64,000 bases of DNA, from assembly GCF_024653915.1 (NCBI RefSeq), contig NZ_JANLGY010000006.1:62001-126000 (forward strand). Direction: 5' to 3'. Shown here in pieces: positions 52,811 to 62,537 of the stretch; position 1 is the first letter of the stretch, and every line of letters starts with the position of its first letter. The notes beneath the pieces are model-generated. The model did no database searches. It was given only the letters and a program-made list of their open reading frames with translations, and was not told the origin of the DNA. The position numbers were made by a program, and so were the translations under genes. This DNA is from Sulfuricaulis sp. (GTDB lineage: Bacteria; Pseudomonadota; Gammaproteobacteria; Acidiferrobacterales; Sulfurifustaceae).

Positions 52811-54889
52811 TTATTTTAGCGCTGTTTCAAATTCTGCCAGCTCGCTGACTGGCGCGGAGCAGGCATGCCCGGCGCAGACATAGGCCGTGACGACGTTTCG
52901 GGCCGTGCGTTCGGCCAGAATACCGGGCAGATTTTCAGCGTTGGCCGGTATCGCCAGCAGCACCCGATGCGGATGATAATGCCCGCTGGCGATGGTCTGC
53001 CATGGCCGCATTGCCTCGGCCGTTCCACGCAGCACGACTGTCTGTGGCGGTGAGAGCTGTTCCTCCAGCGCCAGCAGCAGTGCCCCGTGCGTGGAAGGCT
53101 GTTGCAGCATGCCCGAATACAGCGCCTCCAGAGTGCGCTCGGCGGCATGCAGATAATTGAAATTGCCGGTCAGGTGACCGAGTCGTCCGAGCACCAGCGC
53201 GGCGACACCGTTGCCGGAGGGGATGGCGTCATCCGATACCGGCTTGGGACGGTAGACAAGTTTTTCGTGATCGTCGCCAGTGAAATAAAAACCGCCGTGA
53301 ATTTCATCCTCGAAGTGTTCGAGCACACTGTCCGCCAGCGCGATGGAAAAATCCAGAACGGAGCGGCGAAAACCGGCCTGCAGTAATTCGAGTGCCGCCG
53401 CAATCAAGAACACGTGATCGTCCAGATAGGCGTTGAGATGTGACTTGCCGTCCTTGTGAGTGGCCAGCAGACGCTGGTCGCGCCACAGCTGCGTACGGAT
53501 GAAATCCATCGCGCGCTCGGCGGAGGCGATAAAATCGGGCCGCTCCAGCGCCCGGCCGGCGTGCGCCATGGACTGGATCATGAGTCCGTTCCAGGAGGTA
53601 AGAATTTTTTCATCGCGTCCGGGACGAACGCGCTGTTCGCGCGCGGCGTACAGTTTCTCCCGCGCCGACTCCAGGCGCGCGACCACCTCGTCTTCCGGGC
53701 ACTGGAAGCGGTCGGCGATGGCGGCATGGTCGGCGCGTACGTTGAGGTGCCATTGGCCCTCGAAATTCGGCGTGTCCGGCAGACCGAAGCGCTGTTCCAC
53801 CACGTCCCATTCTGCCGGCGTCAGCAATTTCCGGATTTCATCCGCCGTCCAGACGTAAAATTTGCCCTCGTGCCCTTCGGAGTCGGCATCCAGCGCCGAA
53901 TAGTAACCGCCCTCGGGCGACTGCATTTCCCGCATCACCCATTCGGCGGTTTCGACGGCAATGCGCTGGAACAGTGATTCGCCGGTGGCCAACCAGGCAT
54001 CGACATAGAGCATCAGCAACTGCGCGTTGTCATACAGCATCTTTTCGAAATGCGGAATTTCCCAGCGCTCGTCCACTGAATAGCGGCAGAAGCCGCCACC
54101 GACCTGATCGTAGAGCCCGCCGTGGGCCATGGCCGTCAGCGTGTGCCGCGCCATGTGCAGGGCATCCTTGTCCTCCGCGCCGTTGTGGGTGCTGTGTGCC
54201 CAGCGATGCAGGCATAATTCCAACGACGTGGGGTGCGGGAACTTGGGAGCTTTCCCAAATCCTCCGTAGCGTGCGTCGAACTGGTTTTGCAATTCAGCAT
54301 GGGCCTGATCAAGCACTTCCGGGCCAAGGTGCACGCCGGGCGCGGGTCCCGGTGGTTGCAGACGCCCGAAGATATCGCGCAGGGAAAGGTTCTGTTCGCG
54401 GATGGCATCCGGTTTTTTCGCGTAGACCTCGGCCACGTGACGCAGCAGGTCGGTAAAAGCGGGCAAGCCATGCTTGGCTGTCTTGGGGAAATAGGTCCCG
54501 CCGAAAAACGGCATCTGGTCGTCGGGCGTGAGGAACATGTTGAGCGGCCAGCCGCCGGGGCGTTGCGCCAGGATCTGGTGCGCGGTCTGATAAATCTTGT
54601 CGAGATCGGGACGCTCCTCTCGATCCACCTTGATGCACACGAAAAGCTCGTTCATCACGCGCGCGACTTCTTCGTCCTCGAAGGATTCATGTTCCATCAC
54701 ATGGCACCAGTGACACGCCGAGTAGCCGATGGAAACCAGGATCGGCTTGTTTTCACGCCGCGCCCGCTCCAGCGCTTCCGCGCCCCAGGGGTACCAGTCC
54801 ACCGGGTTATGCGCGTGTTGCTGGAGATACGGGCTGGTCTCGTGAATCAACCGATTGCCGGGATGATTGGTGTGTGTGGGTGTGCTCAT
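52811..54889 (-). CDS. YyaL/SSP411-family thioredoxin-domain protein
   Basis: A 692-residue protein: N-terminal DUF255 thioredoxin-like domain ([37 protein letters not shown]) then an (alpha/alpha)6 barrel related to glycosidases and epimerases ([38 protein letters not shown]). Family members are widespread; the bacterial function is not established. The Cys pair is CHWC. Confidence 0.9.
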   Translation of the reverse strand: MSTPTHTNHPGNRLIHETSPYLQQHAHNPVDWYPWGAEALERARRENKPILVSIGYSACHWCHVMEHESFEDEEVARVMNELFVCIKVDREERPDLDKIYQTAHQILAQRPGGWPLNMFLTPDDQMPFFGGTYFPKTAKHGLPAFTDLLRHVAEVYAKKPDAIREQNLSLRDIFGRLQPPGPAPGVHLGPEVLDQAHAELQNQFDARYGGFGKAPKFPHPTSLELCLHRWAHSTHNGAEDKDALHMARHTLTAMAHGGLYDQVGGGFCRYSVDERWEIPHFEKMLYDNAQLLMLYVDAWLATGESLFQRIAVETAEWVMREMQSPEGGYYSALDADSEGHEGKFYVWTADEIRKLLTPAEWDVVEQRFGLPDTPNFEGQWHLNVRADHAAIADRFQCPEDEVVARLESAREKLYAAREQRVRPGRDEKILTSWNGLMIQSMAHAGRALERPDFIASAERAMDFIRTQLWRDQRLLATHKDGKSHLNAYLDDHVFLIAAALELLQAGFRRSVLDFSIALADSVLEHFEDEIHGGFYFTGDDHEKLVYRPKPVSDDAIPSGNGVAALVLGRLGHLTGNFNYLHAAERTLEALYSGMLQQPSTHGALLLALEEQLSPPQTVVLRGTAEAMRPWQTIASGHYHPHRVLLAIPANAENLPGILAERTARNVVTAYVCAGHACSAPVSELAEFETALK

Positions 54890-55027
54890 GAAACAACATT
54901 CCTGACGCTGACCTTCGACTATATCGAATAGGGCCCGGATTGTCTTATAGTGGGCGCTCTAAGCTCATGGTTATTCGCACGTCTCGATACTGGTCTCATG
55001 CCTTCATCTGACCGATAATGCTGCGCC

Positions 55028-55807
55028 ATGCTCGCACCCGATATTGATCCCGTCGCCATTCACCTCGGTCCACTCAAGGTGCACTGGTATGGACTGATGT
55101 ACCTCATCGGCTTCCTCGGCGCCTGGTGGCTGGGCGTGTATCGTGCGAAGCGCCCCAATTCCGGTTGGCAGCCACAAGAAGTCGCTGATTTCATTTTCTA
55201 TGGCGCGCTCGGCGTCATTCTGGGTGGCCGGCTCGGCTATGTCCTTTTCTACAATCTTGCCTATTACAGCAACCATCCGCTGGAGGTGTTTTACATCTGG
55301 TCCGGTGGCATGTCGTTTCACGGCGGCTTGCTCGGCGTCATCTGTGCCATGTGGTTGTATGCACGTAAAACGCGTCGCACGTTTTTTGTTATCGCTGATT
55401 TTGTTGCGCTGCTGACGCCGCTTGGTCTCGGCGCGGGTCGACTCGGCAATTTCATCAACCACGAACTCTGGGGACGTGCCACCGATGTTCCGTGGGGCAT
55501 GGTGTTTCCCGGCGCCGGGCCACTGCCACGACATCCTTCGCAACTATATGAGTTCATGCTGGAAGGGATCGCACTTTTTGTCATTCTGTGGATTTATGCG
55601 CGCAAGCCACGCCCAACGTCCGCTGTTTCAGGATTGTTTCTGCTCTGTTATGGCGGGTTCCGGTTCCTGGTGGAATTTGCCCGCGAACCGGACGCGCACC
55701 TGGGCTATCTGGCCTTCGACTGGGTGACCATGGGGCAGGTATTGAGTCTGCCGATGGTATTGTTTGGGTTCTGGCTGATGTGGCGGGCCTACCGTAACAA
55801 AGCTTAG
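55028..55807 (+). CDS. lgt: Prolipoprotein diacylglyceryl transferase
   Basis: A 259-residue membrane enzyme that attaches diacylglycerol to the lipobox Cys of prolipoproteins. The signature [16 protein letters not shown] and the N-terminal [14 protein letters not shown] (with the conserved Tyr-Gly) are present, as is FHGGLLGV. Seven helices are predicted by eye. Confidence 0.94.
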   Translation: MLAPDIDPVAIHLGPLKVHWYGLMYLIGFLGAWWLGVYRAKRPNSGWQPQEVADFIFYGALGVILGGRLGYVLFYNLAYYSNHPLEVFYIWSGGMSFHGGLLGVICAMWLYARKTRRTFFVIADFVALLTPLGLGAGRLGNFINHELWGRATDVPWGMVFPGAGPLPRHPSQLYEFMLEGIALFVILWIYARKPRPTSAVSGLFLLCYGGFRFLVEFAREPDAHLGYLAFDWVTMGQVLSLPMVLFGFWLMWRAYRNKA

Positions 55808-55893
55808 GCATGACACCGGTGTAACCATTTTCGGCGCCATCACCTCATGTTTTACGCAATCACCTTGAGAAGTTCAGTCGGTTATTGCTGTCA

Positions 55894-55922
55894 TTGACGT
55901 TACCGGGAACGGACGGTATTGT
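55894..55922 (+). promoter_or_regulatory. Likely promoter of the outer-membrane barrel gene
   Basis: TTGACG (55894-55899) and TATTGT (55917-55922) with a 17-nt spacer. A stable GC-rich hairpin (GCCCCGCCC-AAAA-GGG then CGGGGC, 55954-55976) lies in the predicted 5' leader, and GGAGGAGG precedes the start. Confidence 0.55.
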
Positions 55923-56028
55923 TTGCCCGTAACAATAAGGTGTCTGGCTTCCTGCCCCGCCCAAAAGGGCCGGGGCGGCGCGAGCCCTACAATTCACTTT
56001 AAATATATTCTGGAGGAGGAAGAGAATC

Positions 56029-56613
56029 ATGCGTATGCAATTTCTTGCGAAGATCGCGATCGCCGGTTTGGCAATGGCGTATCCGTTCGCATCCATGGCC
56101 AACGACTGGTATGCGGGAATCAGCTTGGGCCAGGCTGAAAACAAAACTAGGCAAGCGAAAATTACCGGCTCAAGCTTTTCCGGCACGATTGACAATGAAG
56201 ATTCAGCCTGGAAGATTTTTGGAGGCTATCGTCTGTGGGATGAGTATGTCGCGGTTGAGGTGTCTTATATTGATCTCGGCACCACGAAGGCAACAGGTAC
56301 TTCCAGCGGTTCAGCGTACACAGGTACTCATGAGCTCGAGACATTTACCCTGGGGCTCACTGGAAGGATCCCGATTACCGACCCGCTCGGCGTCATTATC
56401 CATTTGGGATTTTCCCGGAATGAATCGAAGCTCACAACCACGACGGGCAGTACCGGCACATTCGCCGGCGCGACCGATACTGAGTTTTTTGCTGGCCTCG
56501 GTTTGCAGTATGAATTTTCCGATACTATCGGGGCACGTATCGAACTAGAGCAATTTGTGGTGGACGCTTACAAAGTGAACTTTCTTAGCGCGGGAATCAT
56601 CTACCGGTTCTGA
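56029..56613 (+). CDS. Small outer-membrane beta-barrel protein
   Basis: A 194-residue protein with a signal peptide (ends ASMAN) and an eight-strand-type barrel (WYAGISLGQAE at the start, FSAGIIYRF-like aromatic ending: LSAGIIYRF). Similar to the OmpA-barrel/opacity-family porin fold. A strong ribosome site (GGAGGAGG) suggests abundant expression. Function unknown. Confidence 0.8.
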   Translation: MRMQFLAKIAIAGLAMAYPFASMANDWYAGISLGQAENKTRQAKITGSSFSGTIDNEDSAWKIFGGYRLWDEYVAVEVSYIDLGTTKATGTSSGSAYTGTHELETFTLGLTGRIPITDPLGVIIHLGFSRNESKLTTTTGSTGTFAGATDTEFFAGLGLQYEFSDTIGARIELEQFVVDAYKVNFLSAGIIYRF

Positions 56614-56638
56614 AGCAGAATTAAGTTGTTAGTAATTT

Positions 56639-56668
56639 AAACGGCCGGGATACCCCGGCCGTTTTATT
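56639..56668. terminator. Bidirectional terminator
   Basis: ACGGCCGGG and CCCGGCCGT form a perfect 9-bp stem with a 4-nt loop, followed by TTTT-rich sequence on one side and A-rich sequence on the other. It lies between the convergent outer-membrane protein and aldehyde dehydrogenase genes. Confidence 0.85.
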
Positions 56669-56672
56669 TTGG

Positions 56673-58031
56673 TTATCTGATCCAGACAGTTTTCACGTTT
56701 ACAAATTCGCGCATCCCGTGCACGGATAGTTCGCGCCCGTAGCCGGAGGCCTTTACTCCTCCGAAGGGCAGGCGCGGGTCGCTCTTGACCATGCCATTGA
56801 CGAAGCTTGACCCGGACTGAATGTGCCGCGCCAGCCGCTCGCCTTTTTTTACATCGCGCGTGAATACGCTCGCTCCCAATCCGTAACGGCTGTCGTTGGC
56901 GATGCGTACGGCGTCTTCTTCGTTCTTGGCGCGAATGACAACGGCCACCGGGCCGAATAGTTCTTCCTCGTAGGCGCGCATCCCGGGCCGGACGTGGTCA
57001 ATGATCGTCGGTTCATAGAAAAATCCCGGTCCTGCCGCCGGCCCGCCGTGAAGCGCGAACGTGGCGCCCGCCGTAACCGAATCGGTCACCTGTTTGTGCA
57101 GCTGATCGCGCAGATCGGCGCGTGCCATGGGGCCAATCTGGGTGTCTTCGCGGACCGGGTCGTCCATGCGCAAGCTGTGGGTTTTGTGCTTAAGTTTTTC
57201 AATGAAGGTCTCGGCGATCGACTCTACCAGAATAAATCGTTTGGCGGCGATACAGCTCTGACCGCAGTTGAGAAAACGTGACGCGATACCGACATCCGCT
57301 GCCTGTTCCAGATCGGCATCGGCGAGCACGATGAAGGCATCCGAGCCACCGAGTTCCAGCACGGTTTTCTTGAGCGCGGCGCCGGCGGCGCTGGCGACTT
57401 TCCTGCCAGCCGCCTCGCTGCCGGTCAGCGTCACGGCATGAATGCGCGGGTCGGCGATGATTTTTTCCGCCTGCGCGGCGGATATCATGAGCGTCTGGAA
57501 AACTCCTTTGGGACATCCGGCCTTGTGAAAAATCTCCTCGATGGCAAGCGCACACTGCGGAACATTCGAGGCGTGCTTCAGCAGTGCTGTATTGCCCGCC
57601 ATCAGGCTCGGTGCGGCAAAGCGAAACACCTGCCAGAAGGGGAAATTCCACGGCATGATGGCGAGCACAGTGCCGAGCGGCGGATAGCTGACGTAGCTTG
57701 AGCTTGCATCGGTCTGGATAATTTCCTGTCGGAGAAAGGCCTCGGCATGCTCGGCGTAGAACTCGCAGCCCCACGCGCATTTCTCGACCTCGGCGCGTGC
57801 CTCTCTGACGACCTTGCCCATTTCGAGGGTGATGATTCCGGCATAGTGTGCGCTGTTATTTCGCAGTTCAGCGGCGACGCTATGGAACAGCCGCGCGCGC
57901 TCAGCGAACGACGTTGCCTGCCAGCCCGGGTTGGCCGTCGCCGCACTGGCGAGGGCAGCTTCCACCCGCTGCTCGCTCCATGTGTCGAAGCTTTTCAACC
58001 GTTCGCCGGTGGTGGGATTGATCGTTTCCAT
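56673..58031 (-). CDS. Aldehyde dehydrogenase (succinate-semialdehyde dehydrogenase type)
   Basis: A 452-residue NAD(P)-dependent dehydrogenase. Catalytic Glu in LELGGSDAFIV, catalytic Cys in NCGQSCIAAKR, and IMPWNFPFWQVFRFAAPSLM are as in the GabD/Sad group. It oxidises an aldehyde, probably succinate semialdehyde, to the acid. The METINP start at 58031 is the family's usual one. It is divergent from slt. Confidence 0.88.
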   Translation of the reverse strand: METINPTTGERLKSFDTWSEQRVEAALASAATANPGWQATSFAERARLFHSVAAELRNNSAHYAGIITLEMGKVVREARAEVEKCAWGCEFYAEHAEAFLRQEIIQTDASSSYVSYPPLGTVLAIMPWNFPFWQVFRFAAPSLMAGNTALLKHASNVPQCALAIEEIFHKAGCPKGVFQTLMISAAQAEKIIADPRIHAVTLTGSEAAGRKVASAAGAALKKTVLELGGSDAFIVLADADLEQAADVGIASRFLNCGQSCIAAKRFILVESIAETFIEKLKHKTHSLRMDDPVREDTQIGPMARADLRDQLHKQVTDSVTAGATFALHGGPAAGPGFFYEPTIIDHVRPGMRAYEEELFGPVAVVIRAKNEEDAVRIANDSRYGLGASVFTRDVKKGERLARHIQSGSSFVNGMVKSDPRLPFGGVKASGYGRELSVHGMREFVNVKTVWIR

Positions 58032-58085
58032 GATTGATGGCAATAATCTTACCGTTCGGCGCCGCCTATTTCAGTTGTTCTTACC

Positions 58086-58091
58086 TATAAT
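58086..58091 (+). promoter_or_regulatory. TATAAT box immediately before slt
   Basis: A perfect TATAAT ends 8 nt before the slt ATG, implying transcription start at or near the start codon. No convincing -35 is at the right distance. Same layout as at prlC. Confidence 0.4.
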
Positions 58092-58099
58092 AAGGTTTC

Positions 58100-60043
58100 A
58101 TGCAGAAATACTTCCTCTTTTTTCTGGTTATGTTCGGCCTGTCCGGTGCGATTCATCCCTCTTTTGCTCAGGAAATAACCGAGGAAGAGGAAAACCGCCG
58201 CCGCGATTATCTCACCGCGCTGGAGGTTTTGAAGGCCGGACAAACCATCCGTTTCAAGACACTCTACAGCCGACTGGATGGCTACATTCTGCGCGGTTAT
58301 CTCGAATACGAATCCCTGAAAAACCGCGTGTCATCCACGCCTGCCGCGGACATACGGCATTTCCTCGCGGATAACAGCCAGGCGCCGATCAGCGACACCA
58401 TTCGCAAGAAATGGCTGCGTGTACTGGCCGGCCGCGGCGATTGGCCCACCTTTCTCATGGAGTACCAGGACATCGAGGACGAGCCGGAATTACAGTGCAT
58501 GCGACTGTCGCATCTGCTCAAGTCCAGCGAGCAGCAGGCGACACTCATGGCCGAGGCCGAGCAACTCTGGCTCACGGGCAAGCAGTTGCCGCGGGCCTGC
58601 GACCCGGTGTTCAGCGCCTGGAAAAAGGCCGGCCACATGACCTCCGAGAAAATCTGGGCGCGTATTCGCCTGGCGATGGAAGCGCGTAATCTGCGACTCG
58701 CCGGCGAGATCGCCAGCCATCTCGATCCATCCGAGAGGGTGTGGGCCCGGCGCTGGCAGGACATGCATCGCGATCCGGTGCGTGAGTTGCACAATATTTC
58801 CTATCCGGTCGAGACGCCGGTGGCGCGCATGGTGGTCAAGCATGGCATCGTGCGCCTCGCCTACCGCGACCCCGAGGAAGCGATGATCCAGTGGTACTTG
58901 CTGAAGGGCAAGTACCAGTTTTTCGGCGAGGACGATAATTATGTCATGCGTCATATCGGCATCCTGGCGGCGCAGGACCAGCTGCCCCAGGCGCTGGTGT
59001 GGTTGTCGGAGGTTTCCGCCGATCCCGCGGACGAATCGCTCCACCTGTGGCGGGTGAAAGCGGCACTGCGTGCCGGCCAGTGGGAGACGGCGAAGCGCTT
59101 CATCGCGGGGCTGAGCGAGGAGCAGCAGAGCGATAGCCGCTGGCGCTACTGGAGCGCGCGTATCCTTGAGGCCACGGGCAGCAAAAGCGAGGCGCGCAGC
59201 CTGTATAAAGGGCTGGCGCGCGACCGCAGTTATTACGGTTTCCTTGCCGCGGATCGCGTTGATGCGGATTACTCGATGCAACACGTCAGCACCGAGGCCA
59301 GCCCGGAGGAAATCAGCGCCATGCTGGCGCGTCCGGGCATCCAGATGGCGCAGGAGTTGTATCAGATGGGACAGGTTATCGATGCACGTCGTCAATGGAT
59401 CTGGACCATGCGACGCATGAACAACCGCGAACTCGCGGTGGCGGCGGTGATTGCGCGCCAGTGGGGGTGGCACGACCGCGCCATCCTCACGGTGGCGAAG
59501 AGCGATCATCAGGACGATCTCGAGCTGCGCTTCCCCATTTTGTACCGGGACGCCATCGAGGCCAACGCCTCCGAGGCCGGCATCGATCCCAGCTGGGTCT
59601 ATGGCGTGGTGCGCCAGGAATCCGCCTTCGTGGTCGATGCCCGTTCCTCCGCCGGGGCGCTCGGCCTGATGCAACTGATGCCGGCCACCGGCCGGCTTAC
59701 GGGGCGCAAGATCAAAATGCCCATCCACAACAACCGCGCGATCCTGAACGTCGAGAACAATCTGCGCCTCGGCGCGAGCTACCTCAAGGAAGTGCTGGGT
59801 CGCAATAATGGCAACCAGGTGCTGGCCACGGCCTCCTACAATGCCGGCCCGAACCGCGTCAACAGTTGGGTGCCGGAGCACAACATGGAGGCTGATATCT
59901 GGGTCGAGTTGATTCCGTACAGCGAGACACGCGACTACGTGAAAAACGTCATGTCCTACACTACCGTGTACGACCATCGTCTGGGCAGTCGCCCGGTGCG
60001 CCTGCGCCAGCGCATGATGGATATCGAGCCGCGGGATAAATAA
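58100..60043 (+). CDS. slt: Soluble lytic murein transglycosylase
   Basis: A 647-residue periplasmic Slt70-type enzyme that cleaves peptidoglycan glycan strands. Signal peptide (ends SFAQE), a long alpha-superhelical U-domain and a C-terminal catalytic domain with the ES motif (VRQESAFVVDARSSAGALG), LMQLMPAT and SYNAGPNRV. Length matches E. coli Slt (about 645). Confidence 0.93.
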   Translation: MQKYFLFFLVMFGLSGAIHPSFAQEITEEEENRRRDYLTALEVLKAGQTIRFKTLYSRLDGYILRGYLEYESLKNRVSSTPAADIRHFLADNSQAPISDTIRKKWLRVLAGRGDWPTFLMEYQDIEDEPELQCMRLSHLLKSSEQQATLMAEAEQLWLTGKQLPRACDPVFSAWKKAGHMTSEKIWARIRLAMEARNLRLAGEIASHLDPSERVWARRWQDMHRDPVRELHNISYPVETPVARMVVKHGIVRLAYRDPEEAMIQWYLLKGKYQFFGEDDNYVMRHIGILAAQDQLPQALVWLSEVSADPADESLHLWRVKAALRAGQWETAKRFIAGLSEEQQSDSRWRYWSARILEATGSKSEARSLYKGLARDRSYYGFLAADRVDADYSMQHVSTEASPEEISAMLARPGIQMAQELYQMGQVIDARRQWIWTMRRMNNRELAVAAVIARQWGWHDRAILTVAKSDHQDDLELRFPILYRDAIEANASEAGIDPSWVYGVVRQESAFVVDARSSAGALGLMQLMPATGRLTGRKIKMPIHNNRAILNVENNLRLGASYLKEVLGRNNGNQVLATASYNAGPNRVNSWVPEHNMEADIWVELIPYSETRDYVKNVMSYTTVYDHRLGSRPVRLRQRMMDIEPRDK

Positions 60044-60063
60044 TCCGTTTTCGCCGCTACACC

Positions 60064-60086
60064 CCGGAAAAAGCCTGATTTTCCGG
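60064..60086. repeat. Hairpin after slt
   Basis: CCGGAAAA and TTTTCCGG form an 8-bp stem with a 7-nt loop 21 nt after the slt stop. There is no following T-run beyond the stem, so a terminator role is possible but unproven. Confidence 0.45.
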
Positions 60087-60194
60087 CGCCGATCACACAC
60101 TACAGCCGCCGTTTCCTGATCTACACTTTTCCTACAGGTTGTACTCCATGAATCCGTCCAGACAAGCCGGGGCGGCCCAGGGCAGGGGTCTACA

Positions 60195-61373
60195 TTGAAA
60201 AAGGAAAGTCAAATATTTCTGCTGGAAAGCCAGCTACGCGATCGCGAATTCGAGATCGCCATGCTGCGAGAAACCGCCGAGGCCATCAGCGGCGAGCTCA
60301 GTCTTGATAATGTGTTTCAAGTGGTCGCCGACCATGCGCGCAAGCTCATCCTCGCCGAGACCGTGCTGATCCCGGTGCTGGACGAGAAACTCGCCCAATA
60401 CACCTACCGCGCCGGCTGTGGAAAAAACGCCGATGAGATTGTGGGCCAGTCTCTGCCGCTGGACACAGGCGTCTGCGGCTGGGTGTGGCGCAATAAGCGT
60501 CCCTGGTGGCACGGCGTACTCAAAGAGCTGAGCGAGGAAGAACGAAACCGGTGGGAGAAAGAGGCGGGCACTATCATTCTTGTGCCGCTCATCGGCAAGC
60601 GCCATTTTCTCGGCGGCATCGCCGGCATCAACAAGATCGGCAGCAAGGACTTCACCCAGCGCGACCTCGACCTGCTCACGCTCTTTGCCCACCAGGTCAG
60701 TTACACGATCGAGAATGCCGAGCTGTTCGATCAACTGACCAAATCCAAGTTGCAGTCCGACGAATACCAGCGCGAACTGCAGGCCCTCAATACCGAACTG
60801 GAGCGGCGCGTCGCCCAGCGTACCACCGCTCTGGCTGACGCCGTGAAGGAGCTCGAGCACTTGGCGATGCACGACATGCTGACGGACCTGCCGAACCGTT
60901 CGCTGGTTGAGGACCGCTTGCAACAGGGAATCCATATCGCCAAGCGCGAGAAGAAAGTCATCTCGCTCATGATGATCGACCTCAATCGGTTCAAGGAGGT
61001 CAACGACAAGCACGGGCACGACGCGGGGGACAGCCTGTTGAAGCAGGTCGCCATGCGACTGCGGCGCATATTGCGGCAGTCGGACACCGCCGGCCGGCTG
61101 GGCGGCGACGAATTCGCTATCGTGCTGCCCTCGACGGACGCGGCCGGCGCCATGAAGGTGGCTGAAAAGTTGCTGAAGGTCATGGAATCGCCTTTCAAGG
61201 TCGGCGAAAACTCGCTCAGCATTGCTTGCAGCGTCGGTATCGCCATGTATCCGCAGCACGGGGGGGACGTCGCCGGTCTGTGCCGTAACGCCGACGTGGC
61301 CATGTACGCGGCCAAACGCAGCGGACGCGGATATGCCATCTATCGCCCGGGCGATGAAAAAAACATGATGTAA
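60195..61373 (+). CDS. GAF-GGDEF diguanylate cyclase
   Basis: A 392-residue cytoplasmic protein: GAF domain about residues 20-180, a coiled linker about 180-225 (ELERRVAQRTTALADAVKEL) and a GGDEF domain with RLGGDEFAIVLPS and an RQSD inhibitory site. It makes cyclic-di-GMP in response to a small ligand or redox signal. The start is TTG with GGGG upstream; the nearest ATG is out of frame. Confidence 0.9.
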   Translation: MKKESQIFLLESQLRDREFEIAMLRETAEAISGELSLDNVFQVVADHARKLILAETVLIPVLDEKLAQYTYRAGCGKNADEIVGQSLPLDTGVCGWVWRNKRPWWHGVLKELSEEERNRWEKEAGTIILVPLIGKRHFLGGIAGINKIGSKDFTQRDLDLLTLFAHQVSYTIENAELFDQLTKSKLQSDEYQRELQALNTELERRVAQRTTALADAVKELEHLAMHDMLTDLPNRSLVEDRLQQGIHIAKREKKVISLMMIDLNRFKEVNDKHGHDAGDSLLKQVAMRLRRILRQSDTAGRLGGDEFAIVLPSTDAAGAMKVAEKLLKVMESPFKVGENSLSIACSVGIAMYPQHGGDVAGLCRNADVAMYAAKRSGRGYAIYRPGDEKNMM

Positions 61374-61625
61374 TCCAGTTGGTTTTCCCGCCCCAGGAAA
61401 GTCAGCAATTCTTTGTAAGAATCCATAACAAAAGAATTCAAACCACGGGGCACGCAGGGAAAGGCAGGTAAAAGGGTAAGAACGTCTTCTGTTTTTCCAA
61501 TATTTTTCACTCCCCGTGCTCCCCGTGGTTTAAGATTTCATCTTTTTTATTTTGATAAGACTCTATATATCTCGCGCGGACGCGAGCCACTGGTTTTGGC
61601 CACCGAGGCAGCGCAGAATGACCCG
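61374..61625. other. Spacer between the cyclase and SDR genes
   Basis: About 250 nt containing element G and otherwise no ORF or RNA that I recognise. The right part (61532-61625) is open in the SDR frame from 61596 and may hold its ribosome site. Confidence 0.5.
61440..61531. repeat. Inverted-arm tandem-unit element G (cyclase/SDR spacer)
   Basis: Left arm about 61440-61460 (CCACGGGG then CACGCAGGG units) and right arm 61511-61531 (CCCCGTG and CCCCGTGG units) form an imperfect inverted repeat with a 50-nt loop. Unlike A-F it lies 66 nt from the upstream gene and about 95 nt from the downstream start. Confidence 0.75.
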
Positions 61626-62537
61626 ATGACCCTGCGCAAGATCTGTCTTCTCGGTGGCACCGGTTTTGTCGGTAGGCGTCTCGTCGCGCGCTTGTCCAAG
61701 GCCGGACATGACGTCGTCATCCTGACGCGCCACCGGGAGCGGCACCGCGATTTTCTGGTGTTACCCACAGTACGGTTGGTGCAAGGCGACGTGCATGACA
61801 CGGGTTTTCTGCAACAACAACTCGAAGGCCGTGATACCGTCATCAATCTGGTCGGCATCCTGAACGAGAAGGGACGTTCGGGAAAAGGCTTCGCGCGGGC
61901 GCATGCCGAATTGCCGGAAAAAATAGTAATGACGTGCCGCGAAACAGGGGTACAGCGCCTGCTGCACATGAGCGCGCTGCACGCCACGCGTATGGCGCCG
62001 AGCCACTACCTGCGCACCAAGGCGCTCGGGGAAGAGGCGGTACTCCGCGCCGAAAGCCCGGATTTTCACGTCACCAGCTTTCGCCCCTCAGTCGTCTTTG
62101 GCCCCGGCGACGGTTTTCTGAACCGCTTCGCCGGTCTGCTGCGCCTGATGCCGGGCGCGTTCCCGCTCGCCTGCCCCCATGCGCGCTTCCAGCCGGTGTA
62201 TGTCGAGGACGTGGTGCAGGCCTTTGTAAAATCGCTCGACAACCACAAAACCTTCGGGCAGCGCTATGACCTGTGCGGCCCGCAGGTCTATACCCTGCGC
62301 GAGATCGTGGAATACGTGGCAAGACTGATTAACAAGCGTGTATGCGTTGTAGGTCTTCCCGATGGCCTGTCTTTCCTGCAGGCCGCGATGCTGGAATATG
62401 TTCCGGGCAAGCCGTTCTCGCTCGACAACTACCGCTCGCTGCAAATCGACAGTGTGTGTGAAAAAGGTTTCCCCGAGGTTTTTGGAATTACCCCGGCAAG
62501 CCTGGAGGAAATCGCGCCTGGTTATTTGCGCCATTAA
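61626..62537 (+). CDS. NDUFA9-like SDR/NAD-dependent epimerase family protein
   Basis: A 303-residue atypical short-chain dehydrogenase of the complex I NDUFA9 group. The dinucleotide loop is LLGGTGFVGRRLV, and HYLRTKALGEEAV holds the Tyr/Lys-type pair; PSVVFGPGDGFLNRF is typical. Role in bacteria unclear. The ATG at 61626 fits the family; an upstream in-frame ATG at 61596 adds 10 residues. Its 3' end overlaps the convergent aminopeptidase gene by 50 nt. Confidence 0.85.
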   Translation: MTLRKICLLGGTGFVGRRLVARLSKAGHDVVILTRHRERHRDFLVLPTVRLVQGDVHDTGFLQQQLEGRDTVINLVGILNEKGRSGKGFARAHAELPEKIVMTCRETGVQRLLHMSALHATRMAPSHYLRTKALGEEAVLRAESPDFHVTSFRPSVVFGPGDGFLNRFAGLLRLMPGAFPLACPHARFQPVYVEDVVQAFVKSLDNHKTFGQRYDLCGPQVYTLREIVEYVARLINKRVCVVGLPDGLSFLQAAMLEYVPGKPFSLDNYRSLQIDSVCEKGFPEVFGITPASLEEIAPGYLRH

